This document shows, one piece after another, positions 37,583-45,274 of a stretch of DNA of 64,000 bases. Position 1 is the stretch's first letter; each line of letters begins with the position of its first letter. The DNA lies in contig NZ_CP114285.2 in assembly GCF_027111255.2 (NCBI RefSeq), forward strand, positions 558,001 to 622,000. The letters are read 5' to 3'. The notes beneath the pieces were generated by a model. That model was not told where the DNA came from. It saw nothing but the letters and a program-made list of their open reading frames with translations, and made no database searches. This stretch comes from Flavobacterium flavigenum. Its GTDB lineage: Bacteria; Bacteroidota; Bacteroidia; Flavobacteriales; Flavobacteriaceae. Made by a program: the position numbers and the translations under genes.

Positions 37583-37652
37583 AATTTGGTTTTGGTTGGT
37601 AAAGTTTTTATTTAGACAGGTTTTAGTCGATAAGGTTTACTTAGGAAAAAAA

Positions 37653-37729
37653 TAATCTCGCAAAGTCGCAGAATCGCAAAGTTTGTGATTTTACATTTTT
37701 CTTTGCGTCTTAGCGACTTTGCGAGATTA
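37653..37729. repeat. Palindromic 'cgcaaag' repeat
   Basis: Perfect 17-bp arms taatctcgcaaagtcgc (37653-37669) and gcgactttgcgagatta (37713-37729), with further 'tcgcaaag' and 'ctttgcgtc' words between them. A 'cttagcacctt' tail follows. The same words recur at 60507-60531. This kind of element is scattered in flavobacterial spacers. Confidence 0.7.
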
Positions 37730-37776
37730 AAAAACTTAGCTCCTCAGAATCTTAGCACCTTAGCATCTTCAAAAAC

Positions 37777-39972
37777 TTAAAACATCTTTTTAAATCCTTC
37801 ACTTTTAACTTTCCATGTTCCGTCTTTAGGAAAGCCCGGATTCCCAATTGTATTTCCTTCCCAACCTGCGCACATCATCGCAACAGCAGTAAGTAATCCT
37901 CCATTACCTGGAAGATAAAGCGTTAACCTTCCCGACTGATAATTGTGACCATTTTTCAGATAGGTGTTGGTTACTACATTCATAAAAAGCGCGTCAATCG
38001 CTTTTTCCGGCATTTGTAAACGGGCTGCAGACATCGCTGTCATCGGAAAATCCCATCCCCATGTTTTGTCCCATGACCAGGTATCCCAAACTAAATTGAA
38101 AGTGTTTTTCATGATCTTTTTATCCAAAAGTGAAGTCTCCGGAAGCATCCCGTAAGTTCCTAAAACTGATGGATGATCTGTCTTAAACTCTGGATTTGTG
38201 TAAGAGTCCGTAGCGCTTTCTGTTGCCAGATAAACATCTTTAGCAATTGGCAAAGGCGATAATTTTGCCAAAACCGTTTCCCACTTTTCAGGTACTTTCT
38301 GGTTTAGTTTTTTCTTCCAGTTGATTGCAGTTTTTAAAGCCCAATTCCAGTACGCCAATTCATACGTTGGATTAAAAGTTTCGATGGCTTTAAATCTTTC
38401 CTGCGCCGGAATAACCCCTGGCCCTAAAACGTAACGGTCGCTTTTACTGTCATAATTGGCAAAAGAAGCCATGAAATCAGCTGTTGCAAAAACACGTTCA
38501 CTGTATAAATTTAAAGTTGCTGCTGTTGGTTTTGCCTGATAAATCAAATCGGCATAAGTAATAAAATGCGGCTGCTGCCAAATCAGGAATACCCCAACCG
38601 ATGACGGACTTTCATTACCATCATAATCTGTCATTTTTTGCCATCTTGCCCCTTCAAAACCTTGTCTTTTGGCAATATTTTTAGCTTTTTCAAAAACTTT
38701 CTGATACCACGGAAGACTTTTCTCCAGTAATTCTGGTCTGTCCCAAAGTGCAAAATGTACTCCATGCCACCAATGCATTTCTAAATGTGGTTTCCCGAAC
38801 CAACTGTTGTAAGTCAAACCCGTTTCTTGTGGCGGAACTTTTCCGGTACATTGCAATTTGGTAAGGTACTGCGAAAGGATTACACGACGCTCCAATTCAT
38901 GTGCACGTTTGTCTGTACTTCCCGAAAAATCAACTGCTGCTCCGCTTTGCCAAAAAGATTCCCAACCAGCGATACTGCTTTTTTCAATCGCTTCAAAAGA
39001 AGGAATAACTGATTTGTTTTTATCCGTTTGAATGAACGAACAGCTCAATTCGATCGTATTGCCTTTTGAAGGTTCTACAAGAAAATAATGTTTTGCTTTT
39101 TCTTTAATCGATGCAGTTCCTTTCCATTTCAAATTAATATCATACGAAATACTGTCCATTATGTGTGTAATGATAGCTTCTGATTTATTTTTGATTTTCA
39201 GATTGCTTTTATAATCTTGTTTTCCTCCCCATTTTTTCCCCATTTCAGTCCCCGCAATAGCTACATTTGAAATAGCTACATCCTGTTTTTCTTCCCATTT
39301 CGTCCCCATATCGCCCCATAATCCTGTTGGAAAAGGGATTCGGACACGAATTTTCAAACGTCCTTGCTGAATTAAATCCGATTCTACTTTAAAGCCTACA
39401 GCATCTTTTGTCTGATCGCAGGCTGTTATCACTTTCACGGAAGTGCCTTCTACCTCAAAATAGCTCTCAATTTTTCCGGTCCATAAATTCAGCTTTTGAT
39501 TAATGGCTTTAATATCTTCCGGTTTTACCAAACTTCCATCTTTTTTGGTGATTTCAAAACCTATATTTCCCAATTGCAATAAATGCGGGTTCTGACGAAA
39601 CCACTCGACTGCTTCTTTTTTTCGCGCAGGTTCCTTGATTTGTGTTGAATATGAAATCTTACGACCATACTGATCTACATCTTTTAAAGTTTCGGAAAAC
39701 TTATAATTCTCCGTATTTTTATAACTATCCCAACCCCATTCAGATTGCGTTCCAAGCGGAATTCCGTTTTGGTATTTTTCAGGAAAACTTTGCAATCCTG
39801 TGGCATCTACCGTAAACGCAAAACTGCCATTACCAACCGTCAAAGAAGCTAAAGTATCTATTGCAGTAATTTGAATATTATGCCTTGTTACCAATGCTTT
39901 CCTGTCTATTTTTTGCTGTGAAAAAACAGAAAAAGACAATACCAAAAAGGATACAGATAGTAATTTTTTCAT
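37777..39972 (-). CDS. Secreted (alpha/alpha)6-barrel protein, uncharacterised glycosidase-like
   Basis: 731 residues, exported (signal ends near SVFSQQ). The N-terminal 300 residues are a beta-sandwich (FAFTVDATGLQSFPEKY). The rest has the helical, Trp-rich look of a six-hairpin glycosidase: GKPHLEMHWWHGVHFALWDRP, PSSVGVFLIWQQPHFITYADL, FNPTYELAYWNWALKTAI, DTWSWDKTWGWDFPMTAMSA. This order of domains recalls GH65/GH95-type enzymes, but I cannot place it in a named family. E and D residues in the barrel (LEMHWWH, WGWDFPM) are candidates for catalysis. It stands between the PL11 and DUF4450 genes and probably trims an RG-I oligosaccharide. Confidence 0.6.
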   Translation of the reverse strand: MKKLLSVSFLVLSFSVFSQQKIDRKALVTRHNIQITAIDTLASLTVGNGSFAFTVDATGLQSFPEKYQNGIPLGTQSEWGWDSYKNTENYKFSETLKDVDQYGRKISYSTQIKEPARKKEAVEWFRQNPHLLQLGNIGFEITKKDGSLVKPEDIKAINQKLNLWTGKIESYFEVEGTSVKVITACDQTKDAVGFKVESDLIQQGRLKIRVRIPFPTGLWGDMGTKWEEKQDVAISNVAIAGTEMGKKWGGKQDYKSNLKIKNKSEAIITHIMDSISYDINLKWKGTASIKEKAKHYFLVEPSKGNTIELSCSFIQTDKNKSVIPSFEAIEKSSIAGWESFWQSGAAVDFSGSTDKRAHELERRVILSQYLTKLQCTGKVPPQETGLTYNSWFGKPHLEMHWWHGVHFALWDRPELLEKSLPWYQKVFEKAKNIAKRQGFEGARWQKMTDYDGNESPSSVGVFLIWQQPHFITYADLIYQAKPTAATLNLYSERVFATADFMASFANYDSKSDRYVLGPGVIPAQERFKAIETFNPTYELAYWNWALKTAINWKKKLNQKVPEKWETVLAKLSPLPIAKDVYLATESATDSYTNPEFKTDHPSVLGTYGMLPETSLLDKKIMKNTFNLVWDTWSWDKTWGWDFPMTAMSAARLQMPEKAIDALFMNVVTNTYLKNGHNYQSGRLTLYLPGNGGLLTAVAMMCAGWEGNTIGNPGFPKDGTWKVKSEGFKKMF

Positions 39973-40071
39973 ATTATAGTTTTAAAATTTTATTATTGCC
40001 ATTGTTATTGATTTTTGAAATTGACTTTTGAAATTGTTATTGACAAATTATCTAATTTTCAAATTGACACA

Positions 40072-43000
40072 TTATCTAATTAAGGTAGCACTCATCAAAC
40101 CAATAACCACATCATTGGCAATCGTTTTCAAAGTAAGACTTTTTAAAGTTTTATTTTTATCCAAAGGCAAATCTAAAATTGTGCCTGCCCCACCATCTAT
40201 TCCAAAATTCGAAAATCCTTTGATTCCTGTAAAATCTTTGAAGGTTCTGGAAATTTCTCCCGATTTCAAATAGACTCTTGGCGGTTTTGGAGCATCTGTT
40301 GTAAATGCCAATCCGTCAACAAAATAATCCTGCTCAATTGGCCACCAGTTTTCAGGGTTTTTCAACTGTAAAATTTCTGAAGTCCCGTCTGTATAATTTA
40401 CTTCAATTTCACCATTTACGATACGGCTTTGCATTGGATTTGTAGTTCCAGCAACCATAAAATAAATATGCGATGCTTTTCCGCTTAACGGAATATTGAC
40501 ACTTTTTGGAAAATTATCCCACTGTGATGTAAAAACAATATTTTTTAGATTTGAATCAGAAGGCGTTTTAAAAACAATTCCTTCGGGAGTTGTAATTTTT
40601 CCAGTTGATTTTGCTTTTTGACGCAATCCTGAGTCGTCCAGTTTTACAGAAACATTTGGATAACACCAATTTCCAATTCCGTTAGTTGGAAGCTGTAAGG
40701 TTACAGTTTGTGGTCTTGGAGACAAGTACTTTTCATTAAAAACATCTGTTACTTTCGAATTAAAAAAAGAAGAAAGCAAAACAGTTTCTTGTTTTTTCAA
40801 ATGGTTAAATGGAATATCCCAGTTAGTAAAAGTTACTTCTTTTATTGTATTCGAATCATCTTTAACAGAAAACTTATTGGTTCCCGGAACTAATTTCTCA
40901 AACGGAATTACAACAGTTTCTTTCTGATTTGTACTTAAAGATATCTTTTGCTGAGTATCTTTTGCTGAAGCATCAAAAACTACATTTCCTTCGATCTTGT
41001 TTTCCGAATTATTTTTCAGGGTAATTTCAACAGAATTGTTTTTTAACTGAATGCTTTCTGATTCAATTTTAGGCTTTAAATCCACATCAACAGCTTGCCA
41101 CCACGTTACATCTCCTTGTTTTAACTGAATAAAAAAAGTTTTATTCTTATTGCCATAAGCAATTGCCTGATATAATTTTTTGGTTTTTGAAACTTCGTTA
41201 AGAATAGACTGCGGATCATAAACTGAAATAATTTCTGCCTTAGCCGTTGCTATGTTGAAAGACTCTCCTGCTGTCAAAGACTTTATAGATTGTATTTCTT
41301 CGAAAGCTTCTCCCTTCCAGTTAATTTTCACATCATACGAAGTATTATAAGGTACTTCTATTGCAATTTTTGGATTGCCGATACTTTCCGGAATACTTTT
41401 CCAGCTACCCGATTTTCCATTAATCGTAATGTTCTGAATTCCATCAAAAGGTGCATTTACAATCAGTTTCAGGTTCATTTTTGCTGAAAACTGATTTTTT
41501 ATGAGATACGAATCGGTTTTGTTTTCTCTTTTAAAACCAATTGAAATATCCGGAATATCTAAAGCCGCATGATCCCATTTTGCAGGAAATCCCGGCTGAA
41601 TCGTCAGTACTTCAGCCAAAGCATCTAGCTGTATTCCAAAAAGCCCTTCAACCAAAGTTCTCGAAGCCATTCCAATTGGGTCGGCAAAATCACGATACAA
41701 TTCACCACGAATTGCATCCTGATACATCAGCTGTTCAAAACCACCCGGAGAAGCGCCCAAATACATACTTTCTACTAAAGCACTTTCCCACATTTTAAAA
41801 GCTTTTTCTGATTGTCCGCCTTGCCAAAAAGCCAAAGAAGTATGCAGCTGTTCTGCCAAAGCTACATTGTTTATCGACCAGGTATAAGGCTGCCAGTTGG
41901 TTGTACTGATCATATAAAGATCGGTTTTATCAAGTCCTTCTGCTGAAATAGGAATGTGTGGAATCTGATTATCAACGTAAGAAAGCATCTGATAACTTTC
42001 AAAAGGATTCGACAATTCCGAATCAATAGTATGATAAATACTCCAAACACCCGGAACATCATGCAATAATCTGTTACCGAGAGCATCTTTATATTCTGCA
42101 AAAATTCCTTTTTTCGGAATCCAGAGTTGGTCTTTCGAAGCTTTTAAAATTTTATTCGCTTCATTCGTAAACGGCTTTTCATTCTGCTGGATCTTTTTGG
42201 CCACTTCGGCAACTGTTTTATTCGCATAAAAATTATAAGCCGAAGAATGAATCACACCGCCACCACTATATTGCAAAGCATCACTCGCCCAGATAGTCGC
42301 ATAGGCATCATAAAGTCCATCATTATCAGGGTCAAAGTTTCGTTTTTCCCAGTTTAAATGTCTTTGAATTGTTGGCCACATTTCTTTCATGAACGAAGTA
42401 TCTCCTGTCCACTTAAAATGTCTCAGCATCTGATCGAAAAAAACCAGATTCATATCATAATGATGTGCTACAGTGTTTTTGTTTGGATTTCGACTGATGT
42501 ACCCGCTGCTGAACATTGAGGTTCCCAAAATTTCTTTCTGGCGGGCAAAATTCCGAACGGTATCCAAAACTAAAGGACCTCTTTCCGGAGTTATAACCTG
42601 TGATTTGCTGTAACTTGTAAAATGCGTTTTCGCACGGTCATGCCAACCTAACGGATCAGCAGTGTAAGCCCCACGCCATGCATTCAGGTACATACGCCAT
42701 GCGATAGCTCCGTGAAGATAAGCCGGGCTCTCCCAAATTGCATCAGCAGCGATAGAAAGTGCTGAACCTAATGTATTGATATAAGGATCCGGTGTTGTAA
42801 CTTTTACTCTATTCGCCAAAAGATGTGTTTCCTGAATCGATTTCTCATACAACTGTGATATTCCTTTTTGAGAAACATCCGATTTTAAATCTTCGCTTGA
42901 AAAAAGCCAATACAATTCATTTTTCGAAATAGTGTTTTTTCCTGTAACAAGCGTTAGGTTTTCCGGATTAGAACTGTATAATTCCAAAGGCGTTTTTTGT

Positions 43001-43695
43001 TGTTTTGGATTGGCTAACTTTACATCAGAACCCGGAAAATATCCCATCAAACTTTTGTTGTTACCCGTTTTCTGCTTATTGCTTTCAGAACCGTATTCGA
43101 GTAAAAAAGATTGTTTTTTTAAAGTGTATTTATTATTAGCACAATATTCAGGCTGCAGATAAAACACCGACTCAGGATCCGCACCAATATCGCCGTCACG
43201 GCTGAATTTTTTACCGGTAGCACCTCCGTAAGCCCAAACTAAGTTTATTTTTTTTGGTACATTTTCACCATAAATCTTTACAACAAAACCTTCTTTTTCT
43301 TTTAAGGCAACTACTTTGACAATCAGTTTACCGTTACCTAAAATAGGATCCTGAATTTCGTATTGCATCGTCCCTAATACATATTTGGTACTAATTTTTG
43401 CTACTTCAGTAATCCATTTACTTTCTTTATCGTTTATTAAACCAAATTTCAAATTCCCTCCCATTCCCGGCATGTACATCGCAAATTCAGGTAAATCTCC
43501 GGTTTCTACTCTAAAGCCTGTATTTGATCCGTAAAGTGCACGATTGAATTTTCGGGTGCCATTTTTCAAAACAAAACTATTTCCCTCGGGAACATAATGT
43601 ATTTTACGCTGCGTTTTTTCCTGTCCAATAATTAGCGCAGGACACAGCAATAGCAAGCCAATGAGTGTGTGAATCGTATTGTTTTTGGTTTTCAT
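40072..43695 (-). CDS. Secreted DUF4450-type six-hairpin glycosidase-like protein
   Basis: 1207 residues, exported (LIGLLLLCPALIIGQEKTQR). The N-terminal part (FVLKNGTRKFNRALYGSNTG, LPEFAMYMPGMGGNLKFGL) matches what I know as DUF4450. The middle (about residues 300-700) is an (alpha/alpha)6 barrel: AIAWRMYLNAWRGAYTADPL, HHYDMNLVFFDQMLRHFKWT, FDPDNDGLYDAYATIWASDA, TNWQPYTWSINNVALAEQLH. Beta-sandwich domains follow. No GH78 or GH106 rhamnosidase is seen in the window, so this barrel protein is a candidate for releasing rhamnose or another RG-I sugar. Fold fairly sure, activity unknown. Confidence 0.65.
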   Translation of the reverse strand: MKTKNNTIHTLIGLLLLCPALIIGQEKTQRKIHYVPEGNSFVLKNGTRKFNRALYGSNTGFRVETGDLPEFAMYMPGMGGNLKFGLINDKESKWITEVAKISTKYVLGTMQYEIQDPILGNGKLIVKVVALKEKEGFVVKIYGENVPKKINLVWAYGGATGKKFSRDGDIGADPESVFYLQPEYCANNKYTLKKQSFLLEYGSESNKQKTGNNKSLMGYFPGSDVKLANPKQQKTPLELYSSNPENLTLVTGKNTISKNELYWLFSSEDLKSDVSQKGISQLYEKSIQETHLLANRVKVTTPDPYINTLGSALSIAADAIWESPAYLHGAIAWRMYLNAWRGAYTADPLGWHDRAKTHFTSYSKSQVITPERGPLVLDTVRNFARQKEILGTSMFSSGYISRNPNKNTVAHHYDMNLVFFDQMLRHFKWTGDTSFMKEMWPTIQRHLNWEKRNFDPDNDGLYDAYATIWASDALQYSGGGVIHSSAYNFYANKTVAEVAKKIQQNEKPFTNEANKILKASKDQLWIPKKGIFAEYKDALGNRLLHDVPGVWSIYHTIDSELSNPFESYQMLSYVDNQIPHIPISAEGLDKTDLYMISTTNWQPYTWSINNVALAEQLHTSLAFWQGGQSEKAFKMWESALVESMYLGASPGGFEQLMYQDAIRGELYRDFADPIGMASRTLVEGLFGIQLDALAEVLTIQPGFPAKWDHAALDIPDISIGFKRENKTDSYLIKNQFSAKMNLKLIVNAPFDGIQNITINGKSGSWKSIPESIGNPKIAIEVPYNTSYDVKINWKGEAFEEIQSIKSLTAGESFNIATAKAEIISVYDPQSILNEVSKTKKLYQAIAYGNKNKTFFIQLKQGDVTWWQAVDVDLKPKIESESIQLKNNSVEITLKNNSENKIEGNVVFDASAKDTQQKISLSTNQKETVVIPFEKLVPGTNKFSVKDDSNTIKEVTFTNWDIPFNHLKKQETVLLSSFFNSKVTDVFNEKYLSPRPQTVTLQLPTNGIGNWCYPNVSVKLDDSGLRQKAKSTGKITTPEGIVFKTPSDSNLKNIVFTSQWDNFPKSVNIPLSGKASHIYFMVAGTTNPMQSRIVNGEIEVNYTDGTSEILQLKNPENWWPIEQDYFVDGLAFTTDAPKPPRVYLKSGEISRTFKDFTGIKGFSNFGIDGGAGTILDLPLDKNKTLKSLTLKTIANDVVIGLMSATLIR

Positions 43696-43785
43696 AAAAT
43701 TTGAGAATCAGAAGGCACATAAACATTATCAACGCATAATAACTTTGATAATTTAATCGCAATTTCTTCGTTTTTTTATGGTATT

Positions 43786-43796
43786 GCATCCTGTAC
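43786..43796 (-). promoter_or_regulatory. Candidate operator, minus-strand side of divergent promoter
   Basis: Minus-strand GTACAGGATGC matches 10 of 11 positions of the core at 43852-43862. It lies 91 bp before the DUF4450 gene. No TAnnTTTG box is found 19 nt downstream on this strand, so it is the weakest of the four promoter-region sites. Confidence 0.4.
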
Positions 43797-43848
43797 CTAC
43801 CTGATTTTTTCAATATCATAATTTACATTCTTTCATTTTTTTAACATC

Positions 43849-43865
43849 ATAGTACAGGATACTAT
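43849..43865 (+). promoter_or_regulatory. Palindromic operator candidate
   Basis: ATAGTA-CAGGA-TACTAT: perfect 6-bp arms around a 5-bp centre. The core GTACAGGATAC (43852-43862) ends exactly 19 nt before the TAGTTTTG box at 43882-43889, so it takes the place of the -33 element. The same core at the same distance precedes the GH28 gene. Confidence 0.65.
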
Positions 43866-43881
43866 ATAAATAAGTAACAGT

Positions 43882-43889
43882 TAGTTTTG
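43882..43889 (+). promoter_or_regulatory. -7 promoter box before the acetylesterase gene
   Basis: TAGTTTTG matches TAnnTTTG. A start of transcription about 7 nt later leaves a leader of about 20 nt before the TTG start at 43918. That supports the early start codon. Confidence 0.55.
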
Positions 43890-43917
43890 AAAATACAATA
43901 ATTTAAATAGAAAAACT

Positions 43918-45261
43918 TTGATAAACATTAAAACTTCCTTCTGTCTGTTTTTTTGCTTAGTAATGCATCTAAATTTATTTGCTTTGAATAGTAATTCTCT
44001 TACTGAAATTAACTCACAAGAGAACACTGAAAGTCAGTTGTTTAATTTTGGAACTGTATTAAAAAACAAAAAAGGAATATCCATAAACACTCCTTTACTA
44101 TATGATGTTACCAAAGGATATGGTTTTGATCTTAATTCGGCATCTAATGTAAAAATCAATTCGAATACATTTTCCGTAAACAAACCCACTTATTTTTCTG
44201 TAAAACTTCCTGAAGGCAATTATCAGGTTGAAGTGGTTATGGGAAGTACTGAAAAAGCATCAAATATTACCATAAAAGCGGAATCACGAAGATTAATGCT
44301 GGATCAGTTTTCGATAAAAAAAGGAAAACCGGTAACCAAAATTTTTAATGTCAATGTGAGAACTCCGAAAATTGATGATAGCCAGAATGTTTCCCTTAAA
44401 GACAGAGAAAAAGACATCCTGAACTGGGATCACAAACTTACATTAGAGTTTTTAGGAGACGTAACCATTCAAAGTATAAAAATTACTAAAAAAGACAATC
44501 TTACAGTCGTTTATTTAGCGGGAGATTCAACCGTAACCGATCAGGATGTAGAGCCATGGGCTTCGTGGGGACAATTCATCACGAATTATTTTGACGATAC
44601 AGTTGTGGTTGCTAATTACGCTGTTTCCGGTTCTGCACTAAGTTCTTTTAAAGGAAGCAATCGTTTAAAAAAGATTCTTTCACTTATTAAAAAAGGAGAT
44701 TATCTGTTTGTAGAATTTGGACATAATGACGAAAAAATTAAAGGTGAAGGAAACGGGGCATGGGGGTCTTACTCTACGCTTTTAGCCGAATTTGTTCAGG
44801 CTGCCAGAGATAAAGGAGCGATTCCGGTTTTGGTGACGCCTACGCAAAGGCGTGCTTTTAACGAAAACGGAACTTTAAAAGAAACTCACGGTGATTTCCC
44901 TGCTGCCATGCGAACCGTGGCACAAAAAAACAATGTTGCGCTTATCGACGTTACCAAAATAACAACCGAATTATACGAAACCTGGGGCGATGAACCTTCC
45001 AGAAAGGCTTTTGTGCAATATCCAGCGAATACTTTTCCAGGGCAGGTAAAAGCTTTGGAGGATAATACTCATTTTAATAGCTTTGGAGCAAACGAAATCG
45101 CTCTTTGTGTTTTGAAGGGAATTCGCGAACTTGACATTCCGTTAAAAAAGCAAATCAAAAAAGAAGTGCCAGATTACAATCCAAAAAAACCTAATTCCTT
45201 TTCAAACTGGACACTTCCTATGAGTGACCGATTTGAAATTACTAAACCAGAAGGAAACTAA
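43918..45261 (+). CDS. Rhamnogalacturonan acetylesterase-like SGNH hydrolase (CE12 type)
   Basis: 447 residues. TTG at 43918 is the best start, since it gives a signal peptide (INIKTSFCLFFCLVMHLNLFAL); an ATG at 43966 would cut into it. Residues about 35-190 form a beta-sandwich like those before CE12 domains (YFSVKLPEGNYQVEVVMG). The SGNH domain follows: block I YLAGDSTVTD (Ser), Gly in ANYAVSGSAL, block III FVEFGHNDEK (Asn) and block V DNTHFNSFGA (Asp/His). It removes acetyl groups from RG-I galacturonate so lyases can act. It is 13 bp before a GH2 gene. Confidence 0.88.
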   Translation: MINIKTSFCLFFCLVMHLNLFALNSNSLTEINSQENTESQLFNFGTVLKNKKGISINTPLLYDVTKGYGFDLNSASNVKINSNTFSVNKPTYFSVKLPEGNYQVEVVMGSTEKASNITIKAESRRLMLDQFSIKKGKPVTKIFNVNVRTPKIDDSQNVSLKDREKDILNWDHKLTLEFLGDVTIQSIKITKKDNLTVVYLAGDSTVTDQDVEPWASWGQFITNYFDDTVVVANYAVSGSALSSFKGSNRLKKILSLIKKGDYLFVEFGHNDEKIKGEGNGAWGSYSTLLAEFVQAARDKGAIPVLVTPTQRRAFNENGTLKETHGDFPAAMRTVAQKNNVALIDVTKITTELYETWGDEPSRKAFVQYPANTFPGQVKALEDNTHFNSFGANEIALCVLKGIRELDIPLKKQIKKEVPDYNPKKPNSFSNWTLPMSDRFEITKPEGN

Positions 45262-45274
45262 CCAAACCCTACTT

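Noticed and set aside
43604..43819. Minus-strand frame overlapping the DUF4450 gene start
   Set aside because: Different frame over the signal peptide and the operator region, no protein-like pattern.
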